Below, piece by piece: positions 32,134 to 41,850 of a stretch of 42,834 nucleotides of DNA. Source of the stretch: Marininema mesophilum. Its GTDB lineage: Bacteria > Bacillota > Bacilli > Thermoactinomycetales > DSM-45169. Each line of letters starts with the position of its first letter. The stretch's first letter is position 1. The notes under the pieces were generated by a model. It searched no databases, was not told the origin of the DNA, and was given only the letters and a program-made list of their open reading frames with translations. Position numbers and translations under genes: made by a program. The stretch covers positions 1 through 42,834 of the forward strand of contig NZ_FNNQ01000020.1 in the NCBI RefSeq assembly GCF_900106775.1, written 5' to 3'.

Positions 32134-33879
32134 CTATACGTTGACTTCTTCTTTCAATCCTTGTTGAAGCAAATACATTTTGTGATACAAACCTTGTCGG
32201 GTAAGGAGTTCCTGATGAGTTCCTCGTTCAACAATCTCCCCTTGGTGAAGGACAAGAATCAGATCGGCATCCTGAATCGTAGATAAACGGTGGGCGATTG
32301 CCAGTGTCGTTCGTCCCTGACGCATACGATAGAGTGCTTCTTGGATCTTTTCCTCTGTCTCGGTATCTACATGGGCTGTCGCCTCATCGAGGATCAGGAT
32401 CTTTGGGGATTGTGCCATGGTCCGCGCAAAGGCAAGCAGTTGACGTTGTCCGCTAGAAAAAGTAGCCCCTCTCTCCACCACAGGCTCATTCATTCCCCCA
32501 GGTAATTTTTCAATAAAACTATCTGCTTGGACAAGTTCTGCCGCGCCCTGCACCACTTCATCTGTGAGTGCGTCATTACCCTGCCGAATATTGTCTCTTA
32601 TGGTACCAACAAAGAGAAAAGGATCCTGTGGTACTAATCCCACTTGCTTCCGTAATTCTTGATCTACAAATGTTTCAAGGGGGTTGCCATCTATGGTTAT
32701 CCTCCCTTGTTGTAAGGAATAAAAGCGCATCAGTAGATTATTGATCGTACTTTTCCCACTCCCTGTATGGCCAACTAAGGCAACGGTCTGCCCTGGTTCT
32801 ACAACGAAGGAGATGTCTTTTAATACGTTTGTTTTTCCATCATAGGAAAAAGTGACATGTTCAAAGGTGATGCGACCCTCTTGGATCTCAGGATTACCCT
32901 CTCCTTCTTTACTAGGAGCCAACTCTTTTTCATCGAGTAATTCAAACACTCTACCTGCTGAAACAATTGCCTGTTGTAAGAACGAAAGCTGCATCATGAT
33001 CTGATTGACTGGCTCAAACAACCTGCCCAATAGATTGATCATGGCATAGAGGACACCGATCTGTACGGCACTATCCCCTACCCCAATACCAAAATAGGTA
33101 AGGATGACGATCAGCGTAGCAATACTGAGAATGTCCACCGCAGGACGCAATAGAAGACTGTTTAATTTCATATTTTTCACATTGGCTTGAACATGTTGTT
33201 CATTAACCTCGTCAAATTCATCTGCGAATCGTTTCTCCTGTCTCCATGCCTGTACAACACCCATTCCCTGGATCGATTCTGACAGCCTTGCATTCATCTC
33301 GCTCAAGGTTTCTCGTACCACCCGATATACTTTGAAACTAAGAAAGCGATACGCCTGCATCAAACCAAAAAGGAGGGGCAAGAGAATGAACGAAATCATT
33401 GCCAATTTTGTATCGAGTAAAAACATTGCAATCACTACGCCTATGATCAGTACACTATTCTTAATAAATGTAGACATCACATTGACAAACAGTTCTTTAA
33501 TTGCTTCGGTATCATTCGTAATGCGAGAGACGAGAGAACCATCCGCAACCCGATCAAAAAAAGCCAAGCCTAGGTATTGCACCTTTCCAAATACATCCAT
33601 GCGCAATTGTTGAATCACCGCAAGGGCAATGCGATAAAAAGAATATTGTTGTAAGTATTGCAAAACGACTGCGATCAGATGAAGACCCAGGTAACTTGCC
33701 CCAAGAAAAATCAACGGAGTGGAAGGAAATCGTTCGGGAACGAGATAGTCATCAATAAATACTTTAATTAATAAAGGGCCTGTCATCTCCGCTGCTGTTG
33801 CGATAAAAAGGAAAAAAAATGCACCAATCAAGGCCTTACGATGGGGTATGAGGTACCGTAGTAACCGTCTTGTGATCAT
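32134..33879 (-). CDS. yheH: Heterodimeric ABC exporter, YheH/BmrD-like subunit
   Basis: 581 residues from ATG 33879, coupled to the upstream gene by ATGA. Six-helix exporter domain (about 15-315), then a nucleotide-binding domain: Walker A ALVGHTGSGKST, Q-loop VPQDPFLF, signature FSSGQRQL (non-canonical), Walker B ILILDEATAHVD with the catalytic Glu, H-loop AIAHRLST. Partner of the next upstream gene. Together they resemble BmrC/BmrD of B. subtilis, a drug-inducible multidrug exporter. The longer frame upstream overlaps the partner gene and is not the start. Confidence 0.85.
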   Translation of the reverse strand: MITRRLLRYLIPHRKALIGAFFFLFIATAAEMTGPLLIKVFIDDYLVPERFPSTPLIFLGASYLGLHLIAVVLQYLQQYSFYRIALAVIQQLRMDVFGKVQYLGLAFFDRVADGSLVSRITNDTEAIKELFVNVMSTFIKNSVLIIGVVIAMFLLDTKLAMISFILLPLLFGLMQAYRFLSFKVYRVVRETLSEMNARLSESIQGMGVVQAWRQEKRFADEFDEVNEQHVQANVKNMKLNSLLLRPAVDILSIATLIVILTYFGIGVGDSAVQIGVLYAMINLLGRLFEPVNQIMMQLSFLQQAIVSAGRVFELLDEKELAPSKEGEGNPEIQEGRITFEHVTFSYDGKTNVLKDISFVVEPGQTVALVGHTGSGKSTINNLLMRFYSLQQGRITIDGNPLETFVDQELRKQVGLVPQDPFLFVGTIRDNIRQGNDALTDEVVQGAAELVQADSFIEKLPGGMNEPVVERGATFSSGQRQLLAFARTMAQSPKILILDEATAHVDTETEEKIQEALYRMRQGRTTLAIAHRLSTIQDADLILVLHQGEIVERGTHQELLTRQGLYHKMYLLQQGLKEEVNV

Positions 33880-35633
33880 CCTCCCCCACCTCCTTTTACG
33901 ATCAAAGATTCCAGCTGTTGTTGCCGATACATCCATGCATACCAACCTGAATTGGCCAAAAGTTGCTTATGGGTGCCCTTTTCCTGAATCTGACCATCTT
34001 CCAATACAATAATTTGCTCCGCATGTTCGACTCCTGAGAACCGATGAGCGGCAATAAGGGTTGTTTTCCCTTCTCTTTCACGACGCAATTCCGTTAGAAT
34101 TGCTTCCTCTGTACGTGCATCGACGGCTGAGAGGGAATCATCAAGGATCAAAATCTCAGGATCCATCAATAACGCACGTGCGATGGAGATCCGCTGCTTC
34201 TGCCCACCTGAAAGGGTGACTCCCCGTTCACCGACCACCGTCTCATATCCCTTTTCGAAAGCGAGAATATCCTCATGGACACATGCCAGTCGGGCCGCGG
34301 CTTCGATTTCTTCCTGACTTGCCTTCGGGTCGGCAAAGGCAATATTTTTAGCAATCGTGGTTGAAAAGAGAAAGGGGTCCTGGGGAACATACCCAAAGGC
34401 AAAACGTAGAGCAGATAGCTGGTAGTCTGTAAGGGACTTCCCTCCGATTTGAATCTCCCCATCCACCATGTCCATTTCTCGCATGAGCAATTTAAAAAGG
34501 GTCGATTTCCCACTCCCTGTGCGCCCGACGATGCCTAGGGTTTCACCCTTCTTCACGAATACATTCACATCACGTAACACGGGTACATTCGCCTCTGTGT
34601 AGGTAAAGGAGTGGATATTCAATTGGATATCCCCGGTTGCAGGGGTGGAGATAGCCCCCTTATTTTCCTGGACATCCTCTTTCACTGCTAAAAGAGTGCG
34701 AATACGGGCATAGGAAGCACGCCCCCGTTGCAGGATGTTAAACAAAAAACCAAAGGCGAGCATCGGCCAGATCAACAAACCTAAATAAATGGTAAACTGC
34801 GTCAACTGCCCAATCGTCATCTCCCCACGGATGACATATCGACTGCCAAAAACGATGGCTAAAAAGAAAGCAATCCCTGCGATGAGAGAAATCGTTGGTC
34901 CGAATAGAGACTGTACTTTGGCAACAGCCAGGTTCTTACGCGTGACGTCCTCTGAAAGAGTCATAAAGGAAGCCTTCTCCCTCTCCTCCCGCCCAAAGGA
35001 TTTGACTACGCGTACGCCAGAGATATTCTCCTGAACTTTATCATTAATATCTGAAAAAGCCGCCTGGGCTGTACGAAATCGTTCATGCATCCATTTTCCA
35101 TAGTAAGTGATTGCCAAGGCCAAGATCGGCATTGGCAATAAAGCGATCAAGGTTAGTTTCCAACTTAGAGAAATCGCCATCATAGCAACCACTAAGCCGC
35201 CAAACACGATCGAGTCCACAAGCGTAAGTACACCTTCACCTGCAGTTGCTTGTACCGCCTGTACATCATTGGTAGCATGAGCCATCAAATCCCCTGTGCG
35301 ATGACGATGGAAAAACTGAGGTGACATTCGACTCCAATGATTTAATAAACGCCGGCGTAATAATTGCGCAAGGCGGTATGATGCACCAAAGATAAACACC
35401 CGCCAAACAAAGCGCAGTACATAAAGCAGCAAGGCTGTCAGAGCCAAAACCCCTAACCACTGTAATAGCTTCTCTGAGGTCAGGGTTTGTTGTTTTATCT
35501 CATCCACGACCAGACGCACAACATAGGGGGGATAAAGTTCAAGCAATCCGACAACCAATAGAAAAAAAACACCTGCGATATAGTTCTTCTTCTCTTGACG
35601 AAAATACCACCATAAATCCTTAAAAACGCTCAC
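33876..35633 (-). CDS. yheI: Heterodimeric ABC exporter, YheI/BmrC-like subunit
   Basis: 585 residues, the exact length of B. subtilis YheI. Exporter membrane domain, then Walker A GIVGRTGSGKST, signature LSGGQKQR and Walker B ILILDDSLSAVD, where Asp replaces the catalytic Glu. That substitution pairs with the atypical signature of the partner, giving one degenerate and one competent ATP site, as in other heterodimeric exporters. In Bacillus a leader peptide controls the pair by attenuation; no such leader is obvious in the 215 nt upstream. Confidence 0.87.
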   Translation of the reverse strand: MSVFKDLWWYFRQEKKNYIAGVFFLLVVGLLELYPPYVVRLVVDEIKQQTLTSEKLLQWLGVLALTALLLYVLRFVWRVFIFGASYRLAQLLRRRLLNHWSRMSPQFFHRHRTGDLMAHATNDVQAVQATAGEGVLTLVDSIVFGGLVVAMMAISLSWKLTLIALLPMPILALAITYYGKWMHERFRTAQAAFSDINDKVQENISGVRVVKSFGREEREKASFMTLSEDVTRKNLAVAKVQSLFGPTISLIAGIAFFLAIVFGSRYVIRGEMTIGQLTQFTIYLGLLIWPMLAFGFLFNILQRGRASYARIRTLLAVKEDVQENKGAISTPATGDIQLNIHSFTYTEANVPVLRDVNVFVKKGETLGIVGRTGSGKSTLFKLLMREMDMVDGEIQIGGKSLTDYQLSALRFAFGYVPQDPFLFSTTIAKNIAFADPKASQEEIEAAARLACVHEDILAFEKGYETVVGERGVTLSGGQKQRISIARALLMDPEILILDDSLSAVDARTEEAILTELRREREGKTTLIAAHRFSGVEHAEQIIVLEDGQIQEKGTHKQLLANSGWYAWMYRQQQLESLIVKGGGGG

Positions 35634-35773
35634 TCATTCACCCCTCCATCACCCAGGAAAAAAGGATGCTCACTGTATTTGCGTCTACATCCCTATATTG
35701 TAGATTTTTAACATTATATCATGATATCATGTCGATTCTCCTAAAAAGGAAAATTTCATTCATGAATTTTACA

Positions 35774-35804
35774 TAAAAAAAGTGAACAGCCTACTGCTGT
35801 CCAC
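35774..35804 (-). terminator. Terminator downstream of ogt
   Basis: GTGAACAG / CTGTCCAC stem (one G-T pair) with a seven-T tail on the minus strand, about 45 nt past the ogt stop. It separates the ogt/queG unit from the exporter operon. Confidence 0.75.
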
Positions 35805-35850
35805 GATTAAAAAAACGAAAAAATATGAAAAAGTGCAAACCTACCTCACT

Positions 35851-36393
35851 TCACGCCTCCGCTTTAAAAGGTGACGCACCTTCAAGTGTGAGCAAGAATT
35901 CTTTAATTTTTAAGCCAGAACCATATCCAACTAACGACCCGTTGGAGCCAATGACTCGATGACATGGCACGACGATGGATACTGGATTTTTGTTATTCGC
36001 TCCACCCACTGCACGAACGGCTTTAGGCGCACCCATCGCCGCGGCCATATCTTTATAGGAGCGCAACTCCCCATAAGGGATCGTTTGTAGCTGTTCCCAT
36101 ACTAGTTTTTGAAAGGACGTTCCGTACAGATCTAAAGGAATCTCAAAGTGAGGATTTCCTCCTTTAAAATACTCCTGCAACTGCTTCGCAAAAGAAAGGA
36201 GTGCCAGATCATTTTTTTCAATCTGTACAGATCCAATCCATCTTCTCGCCCAAAGATCGATCCCTAGCCGGGCCTGTTCCTCACTGGAAAAATCCAAGCG
36301 GCATAGGCCCTTCTTTGTTGCTGTCAACAGGATTGGACCTACTGGGCTTTCTATCTCACTCCATGCGAGTACACGTGAACCTTCTGAGACCAT
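35851..36393 (-). CDS. ogt: Methylated-DNA-[protein]-cysteine S-methyltransferase (Ogt/AdaB)
   Basis: 180 residues. It repairs O6-methylguanine by moving the alkyl group to its own cysteine. The C-terminal domain has the invariant active-site IVVPCHRVIGSNGSLVGYG, preceded by PYGELRSYKDMAAAMG (the helix-turn-helix with Tyr and Arg finger) and AVRAVGGANNKNP. The N-terminal ribonuclease-like domain begins ESPVGPILL. It complements the adaA gene at the left of the window, but is not in an operon with it. Gap of 23 nt to queG upstream suggests co-transcription. Confidence 0.92.
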   Translation of the reverse strand: MVSEGSRVLAWSEIESPVGPILLTATKKGLCRLDFSSEEQARLGIDLWARRWIGSVQIEKNDLALLSFAKQLQEYFKGGNPHFEIPLDLYGTSFQKLVWEQLQTIPYGELRSYKDMAAAMGAPKAVRAVGGANNKNPVSIVVPCHRVIGSNGSLVGYGSGLKIKEFLLTLEGASPFKAEA

Positions 36394-36416
36394 CCCTGCC
36401 GCCCCCTGTTAGCAAA

Positions 36417-37556
36417 CTAAACGACTTGCTCATGATCTGCCAAAGCATCCCGAATTTCCTCTCGCACAGCTTCATCGGTTTCCGTCGAGAGTGCCTGCTT
36501 TAACGCCGTTAAGACAACATCTCCACCAATTCTCCCAAGAGCCCAGGCAGCCGTTCCTCGAATTACCGGCCGTGGATCATTCTTCAACAAATGAGTGAGA
36601 TCCGGAACGGCTGTATGATCCCTTACCCTTCCTAGGGCAATAATCGCATTGCGCTGGATTGGCTTTTTCCCTCGCCAGGATCCCGCCATGGTACCAAATC
36701 GTTCACGAAATTGACGATTACTCATGGTAAGTAAGGGTTTTAGTAAGGGTTTCACCTGCTCAGGGTCGGGTTGGAATTCTTTATGTTTGGATGGTTGCTT
36801 ATTACGGTTATACGGACAAACCACCTGACAGGTTTCAAATCCGTATAGGTAAGTACCCAATTGATCTCGATATTCCTTCGCCAGGAAGCCCTTGGTCTGG
36901 GTCAAGTAGGCGAGACATGCCTGGGAATTAAGCTGTCCAGGACCGACTAAAGCCCCTGTTGGACAGGCGTCAATACAAGCATTGCAATCCCCACATCCTG
37001 CTGTTACGGGGGTATCTGGAGGAATCCATACATCGGTAATCATCTCTCCCAGATAAACCCAGGACCCATACTCCTCAGTGATAATCGACGTGTTTTTCCC
37101 ACTCCAACCGATCCCTGCACGCTCTGCTACAGCACGATCTGAAAGCGCTCCAGTATCCACCATCACCTCACAATTCGCTTCCGGCTTCATTTCCAGTAAC
37201 TTCGCTTTCAATGCCTCCAGTCTCTGTCTCAGCACAAGATGATAGTCGGCTCCCCAAGAAGCTCGACAAAACAATCCCCTGTATTCCCCTGGACTCGACG
37301 TTGGCAAATTTCCCATCTGGGATGGGTAGGCGAGAGCAATGGCAATAATCGTCTTTGCTCCAACTAAACTTTTTGCTGGATCAATCCGTTTATCCAGATC
37401 GGGTTCCTCAAAGCCTGACTCATAACCCGCCTCACGGTGCCTGATAAGACGTTCTTTTAGTTCCGTGAAAGGGTCCGCTGAGGCAAATCCAATTTTATCA
37501 ATCCCCATGTTATGTGCCTCTGCGATCAATAACTCCTTCAATGATTCAGGTGCCAT
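36417..37556 (-). CDS. queG: Epoxyqueuosine reductase QueG
   Basis: 379 residues from ATG 37556 with GGGAGGTGAGAG upstream. It reduces epoxyqueuosine in tRNA to queuosine, using cobalamin and two [4Fe-4S] clusters. Visible: N-terminal MGIDKIGFASADPF, VDTGALSDRAVAERAGIGW, ferredoxin cluster CGDCNACIDACPTGAL, second cluster FETCQVVCPYN. The C-terminal HEAT-type repeats (ALGRVRDHTAVPDLTHLL, AAWALGRIGGDVVLTAL) are found in the Bacillales version. Full length. Confidence 0.93.
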   Translation of the reverse strand: MAPESLKELLIAEAHNMGIDKIGFASADPFTELKERLIRHREAGYESGFEEPDLDKRIDPAKSLVGAKTIIAIALAYPSQMGNLPTSSPGEYRGLFCRASWGADYHLVLRQRLEALKAKLLEMKPEANCEVMVDTGALSDRAVAERAGIGWSGKNTSIITEEYGSWVYLGEMITDVWIPPDTPVTAGCGDCNACIDACPTGALVGPGQLNSQACLAYLTQTKGFLAKEYRDQLGTYLYGFETCQVVCPYNRNKQPSKHKEFQPDPEQVKPLLKPLLTMSNRQFRERFGTMAGSWRGKKPIQRNAIIALGRVRDHTAVPDLTHLLKNDPRPVIRGTAAWALGRIGGDVVLTALKQALSTETDEAVREEIRDALADHEQVV

Positions 37557-37692
37557 TCTCTCACCTCCCTTCCCACCTATTCCGTTGATTACTATCATAA
37601 CATGCCCACGTCTCATCCGCTGAGATCGACACGGGATTGTTATTTCCATGTTATCCTTCTGTCATCTTTCCCATGAATGGACAAATGTAGAT

Positions 37693-38124
37693 TTATTGTG
37701 GTACAGCACCACGCGCCAATTCATCACAACGATTATTCCACTTATCATCGGCGTGCCCTTTTACTTTAATAAACTCCACATCATGCCGACGAGTTTCTTG
37801 TAACAGTTGTTGCCATAAATCTTTATTTTCTACAGGTTCTTTACGACTATTTTTCCATCCGTTCTTCTCCCAGTTCACATACCAACGTTGTTTAAAACAG
37901 TTTTGTAAGTAGGCACTGTCCGTGTGAAGCTTCACTTTACATGGCCTTTTCAATGCTTGTAACGAGGAGAGGGCCGCTTGCAACTCCATCCGGTTATTCG
38001 TCGTATGTTTCTCCCCACCTGTCATCTCCTTTTTTAATTCCCCATACATCAAAACAGCGGCCCACCCTCCTGGACCAGGATTCCCTGAACAAGCTCCATC
38101 CGTATAAATCGTCACCTCTTTCAC
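37693..38124 (-). CDS. rnhA: Ribonuclease HI
   Basis: 143 residues from GTG 38124 (GAGAGGAAG upstream). It degrades RNA in RNA-DNA hybrids with two metal ions. The DEDD active site is present: Asp9 in YTDGACSGNPGPGG, Glu in NNRMELQAAL, Asp in HTDSAYLQ, and the final Asp in KGHADDKWNNRCDELA. The basic protrusion WYVNWEKNGWKNSRK is the handle of the type found in E. coli RnhA. A longer frame upstream lacks a ribosome site. Confidence 0.92.
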   Translation of the reverse strand: MKEVTIYTDGACSGNPGPGGWAAVLMYGELKKEMTGGEKHTTNNRMELQAALSSLQALKRPCKVKLHTDSAYLQNCFKQRWYVNWEKNGWKNSRKEPVENKDLWQQLLQETRRHDVEFIKVKGHADDKWNNRCDELARGAVPQ

Positions 38125-38154
38125 TGATTCACTTCCTCTCAAAAAATGGGTATG

Positions 38155-38187
38155 TACCATCTACCATCTACCATCTACCATCTACCA
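38155..38187. repeat. Heptanucleotide tandem repeat
   Basis: About 4.7 perfect copies of TACCATC between the ATPase stop (38194) and the rnhA start (38124). A 7-bp period would make the spacing between the two genes prone to slippage. Confidence 0.9.
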
Positions 38188-38193
38188 ATCTCC

Positions 38194-39891
38194 TCATTTC
38201 ACTCGCAGGGTACGAAGCCGATTAATGGCTCCTACTAGCTCCAACTTCCGTGGAAGAGCCAGATCCCCTGGGTGTCCCTTGAAGGAAGAGAGGATGTCCA
38301 ATCCATGCAAGTCGATCTGATCATAAAGAACATCAATGATCTCCATCAGTTTTCGGCCATCTGCTTCTTTCCTCAAATTCCTCAGTAATTCCGCTAAGGC
38401 CCGTGTCTGGGAAGAATCCACCAACTGTTCTAAACCAGACAGATCCACCGTGGTCGTTCCAAAAAGGATGGTTGATAGCCCCTTTGCATCTACCTTTTCC
38501 CTCCTGCCTTTACTAGGATCTAACCCCTGGGTAAGGGGAACTCGAGAACTCAGCTCACCAAAGGAAGTACCGCCCTCTTCGATGCGCTCATTCATATGGT
38601 GTTCAGCGATCCTTTTTGCATCCTCGGTAACATCCACAGGACGATATTCATCCATCATAATTACCCGATCAGCCACTTCAAAATAATCTCCCGACCCACC
38701 GAGAACAAGCACCGAGGAAACTTCCCACTCCTCGTATAATTGACGTACTTTATCGATAAAGGGTGTGATCGGCTCTTTTCCTTTAGCTACTAGCCTCTGC
38801 ATTCGGCCATCCCGAATCATAAAATTGGTCGCACTCGTATCCTCATCAATCAATAGAGAGGTAGCTTTCCCCTCGAGCCCTTCTATGATATTGGTTGCTT
38901 GAGAAGTGCTACCACTAGCATCCTCTGTTGAAAAGCGCAACGTATCTTTATGAAAGGGGAGATTGTTAATAAACGGGGAGATGTTTACCTTCTCTACCCG
39001 TCGTCCATCCTCAGCACGAACTTTCAGCGCATTCGCTGTCGTGATCACATACTCCCGACCATCTCCCGCTACATGATCATACACCCCCCGCTCTAAGGCC
39101 TGTAACAATGTACTCTTCCCATGGTAGCCACCACCAACGATAAGCGTGATTCCACTCTCTACGACCATCCCGCGAATCGGTCTGCCATGAGGTACTTCCA
39201 GTGTAATTGCCATCGAATCGGGAGCATAAAAGGGCACCACCGATTCTCTCAAAGGTCGGTCACTAATTCCACTCACCCGTGGAAGTACGGCCCCATCGGC
39301 TATAAAAGCAACCCAATTGTTTTTCTCGATATGTTGTCGAATAGCCTGTTGATTATCCACGAGACGCATTCTCTCTTCTACTGCCTCTGGATCTAACTTT
39401 TGCAGGGGAATTCCACCCTCCACCAGTTCGGGGATAAAGCGACACAGCATTTCCTCAGCCTTTTGACCAAGAACTTGTCGCCCTCTCGCAGGTAAGCCAA
39501 TCGTTAACCGTACTTCTACAAAACTCTTCGTTACAACCACAGCTGTACGGGGCAGGATTTCCTGCCCTGGAGAGTCGACAGCAATCAGCCCACTCTTCCC
39601 TGTTCCACTATACCCAGAAAAAGAATATCGACGTGTGTTCTCAGCCCAAACCCGCGCAATCCAATCCTCAAGGGCAACCCGTCGATGAGGTTCTTTAAAC
39701 CACGCTTCCGGGTACCCTACTTGTGATTGCGGAACCCGCACGCGGATTCTTGAAGGAGATGCAAAGGGATCCCCCTGCACATAGTCAAAAAATAAACGAA
39801 ATCCGGGAAAGTCATACTCACCCTGGATCTCTTTATATGCCTTATATCCCCGCCCATCGATACGACTTATGGTCTTTTTAAGTTGATCCAC
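38194..39891 (-). CDS. Predicted ATPase of the ABC class (COG3044-like)
   Basis: 565 residues from GTG 39891, behind GGAGGAG. N-terminal DNA/RNA-binding-like region (SRIDGRGYKAYKEIQGEY, FDYVQGDPFASPSRIRVRVP), then an ABC-type ATPase core: Walker A TLIVGGGYHGKSTLL, a signature-like NNLPFHKDTLRFSTEDASGS region, Walker B LLIDEDTSATNFMIRD, and VLVLGGSGDYFEVADRVIMM. No transmembrane part. The family is widespread but poorly characterised. Neighbours are RNase HI and uracil-DNA glycosylase, which suggests nucleic-acid work; that is inference from context. Confidence 0.85.
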   Translation of the reverse strand: MDQLKKTISRIDGRGYKAYKEIQGEYDFPGFRLFFDYVQGDPFASPSRIRVRVPQSQVGYPEAWFKEPHRRVALEDWIARVWAENTRRYSFSGYSGTGKSGLIAVDSPGQEILPRTAVVVTKSFVEVRLTIGLPARGRQVLGQKAEEMLCRFIPELVEGGIPLQKLDPEAVEERMRLVDNQQAIRQHIEKNNWVAFIADGAVLPRVSGISDRPLRESVVPFYAPDSMAITLEVPHGRPIRGMVVESGITLIVGGGYHGKSTLLQALERGVYDHVAGDGREYVITTANALKVRAEDGRRVEKVNISPFINNLPFHKDTLRFSTEDASGSTSQATNIIEGLEGKATSLLIDEDTSATNFMIRDGRMQRLVAKGKEPITPFIDKVRQLYEEWEVSSVLVLGGSGDYFEVADRVIMMDEYRPVDVTEDAKRIAEHHMNERIEEGGTSFGELSSRVPLTQGLDPSKGRREKVDAKGLSTILFGTTTVDLSGLEQLVDSSQTRALAELLRNLRKEADGRKLMEIIDVLYDQIDLHGLDILSSFKGHPGDLALPRKLELVGAINRLRTLRVK

Positions 39892-39940
39892 AAGGGACCC
39901 TCCTCCATCATCAACTTCTCTCGCTAACAAAATTAAGCAC

Positions 39941-40507
39941 TTAATTTCTCATGTTACTCATGACCTCCAAATAGGCATTTCGAATTCGCTTAAAGTCCTC
40001 CCAAGCTTCTCGCTTACCCGCAGGATTCCGCAATAAATAGGCTGGATGGAAGGTAGGGAGCATACGAACTCCCTTCCGCTCAAACCACTGCCCTCGCACC
40101 CGGGTAATTCTGGCCTTGGGATCGATGATTGCCCGTGTTGGTGCAGAACCAAGTGTTACAATCAATCGCGGCTGAATGGAGACAAATTGCTCCCGGAGGA
40201 TTCTTTTGCATGTCTCCATTTCCTCCTCGTGTGGCGTTCGATTCCCTGGAGGGCGACATTTGACAATATTGGTAATGAAAATTTCTTCCCGTGGAATCTC
40301 TGCAGCTGAGAGCATCCGATCTAACAATTGACCCGCTTTACCGACAAAGGGCCTTCCTTGCCGATCTTCGTCTGCACCTGGTCCTTCTCCGACGAACAAC
40401 AATGGTGAATGGGGATTCCCCTCACCAAGGACAATCCGGCTTCTCCCTTTATGTAAAGCACATCGTGTACAATCCTGGTGACGTCGATGCACTACTTCCA
40501 ATTCCAA
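39941..40507 (-). CDS. Family 4 uracil-DNA glycosylase ([4Fe-4S])
   Basis: 188 residues. It removes uracil from DNA. The cluster ligands are visible: CTRC near the N-terminus (13, 16), Cys in NIVKCRPPGNR and Cys in METCKRIL. Catalytic and uracil-binding motifs: GEGPGADEDRQGRPFVGKAG (motif A region) and HPAYLLRNP (motif B). Typical of thermophilic and Gram-positive type-4 enzymes. 50 nt upstream of the ATPase gene on the same strand. Confidence 0.9.
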   Translation of the reverse strand: MELEVVHRRHQDCTRCALHKGRSRIVLGEGNPHSPLLFVGEGPGADEDRQGRPFVGKAGQLLDRMLSAAEIPREEIFITNIVKCRPPGNRTPHEEEMETCKRILREQFVSIQPRLIVTLGSAPTRAIIDPKARITRVRGQWFERKGVRMLPTFHPAYLLRNPAGKREAWEDFKRIRNAYLEVMSNMRN

Positions 40508-40739
40508 CTGGGAACTCCCCTCTCTATCAATTCCTGTCAGCTTACTTTATTATCTCATAGCAGAGCCTCCCCTTCCATGACTGCCACTAAGGCTCTCAAT
40601 TCTATTGATTTTATACTGCAAAGTATGTTATTATGCGTGGATATATTTCTATCATGGTGAACCCTTGTTGAGAGATCACTCTACTCGTTCAATGCACTCA
40701 ACAACCATGGAGATGGAAATGACAAAGGAGATGATACGT

Positions 40740-41612
40740 ATGAATCAACTCACATATCCACTGTTCGTTTCCGATATTGATGGAACACTAATTTCATCAG
40801 ACCAACTGATTCATGATGCAAATCTAAAGGTTCCTGATGCGAACCTAAAAAGCATTGAAGAATTTCGCCGTCAAGGAGGGCTATTTACCCTCGCGACGGG
40901 TCGGAGTTATGCAGAAGCTAAGCGACTTATCGAATTTTTGGATATCCAGCTACCTGTTATTCTTTGTAATGGCGGGATGCTATACCATCCAAAAACCGAC
41001 CAGCTCACACCCGTCGCCACCCTTGAACAAACGGTCGTCACAGAAATTATTTCTCAATTGACTTCGATCGTTCCGTCCATGGATCTCCTTGTTTACACGA
41101 CAGATCGTATCTACTCTACTGGATTAAGTCCTATCGTCCAGGCAGTGCTCCAATCTGACTTTGATACAGAGGACCTCATGCCATTGGAAAATCTAGCATC
41201 CTTTGCCGATCTCCCTACCGTTCCTTGGATCAAGATCTGCGTAGTAGGAGAAAATCGTTGGATGAAGGACTTACACAAATGGGCAGACTCTACTCCCTTT
41301 TCTCTGGAAGTGGTTCAGTCCTCTGATAATTTCTTTGAGATCTTGCCTGTCGGCGTCTCCAAAGGAGCAGCCGTCGTAGCACTTGCCGAATCCCTCGGCC
41401 TCCCACCTCGTTCCGCAGCTGTCATTGGCGATCATATGAATGATCTTTCCATGACAAAGGTTGCTGGCACATCAGCAGCCATGGCTAATGCACACCCCAG
41501 CCTTCTCCAAGCGGCGGATCATATCACATTGAGCAACGATGAAGCAGGGCTATCCTATTTCATCAACAACCATCTCCTATCAACACCTGTAAACATTGCA
41601 AGCGAACGATAA
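40740..41612 (+). CDS. HAD-superfamily (Cof-type) sugar/FMN phosphatase
   Basis: 290 residues from ATG 40740, 7 nt after AAAGGAGATG. HAD motifs: FVSDIDGTLISSD (nucleophile Asp), LATGRSYAEAKRL, Lys in VGVSKGAAVVAL, and GDHMNDLSM for the metal Asp. The C2-type cap lies between about 85 and 200. Cof/YwpJ-type phosphatases act on small phosphorylated metabolites; the substrate is unknown. Terminator at 41630. Confidence 0.88.
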   Translation: MNQLTYPLFVSDIDGTLISSDQLIHDANLKVPDANLKSIEEFRRQGGLFTLATGRSYAEAKRLIEFLDIQLPVILCNGGMLYHPKTDQLTPVATLEQTVVTEIISQLTSIVPSMDLLVYTTDRIYSTGLSPIVQAVLQSDFDTEDLMPLENLASFADLPTVPWIKICVVGENRWMKDLHKWADSTPFSLEVVQSSDNFFEILPVGVSKGAAVVALAESLGLPPRSAAVIGDHMNDLSMTKVAGTSAAMANAHPSLLQAADHITLSNDEAGLSYFINNHLLSTPVNIASER

Positions 41613-41629
41613 TATCCTCGCACACGAAG

Positions 41630-41657
41630 GGAGAAGCGAATATCGCTTCTCCTTTTT
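41630..41657 (+). terminator. Terminator of the HAD phosphatase gene
   Basis: Perfect 10-bp stem GGAGAAGCGA / TCGCTTCTCC, then TTTTT, about 20 nt past the stop. Confidence 0.85.
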
Positions 41658-41850
41658 GTGTTTTTAAAAACATGGGGCAAAAGTGAGTAGTTACTTCAAT
41701 TTTTATTTTCATATATTATAGCTATCGTTTAGCCGAAAAAGTGTGGCGTGTGGACGATCTACCACTTCCCTTCATGATAAAATACCAAATATACTATAGA
41801 ACATAGGTGAAATACTCATCCATCTACCCTCCCATGAAAGGATCAACGAT

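Noticed and set aside
32134..35633. CydCD heme/thiol exporter serving cydAB
   Set aside because: Lengths, Walker B Asp in one subunit and overall sequence fit YheI/YheH (BmrC/BmrD); it is also far from cydAB with intervening genes.
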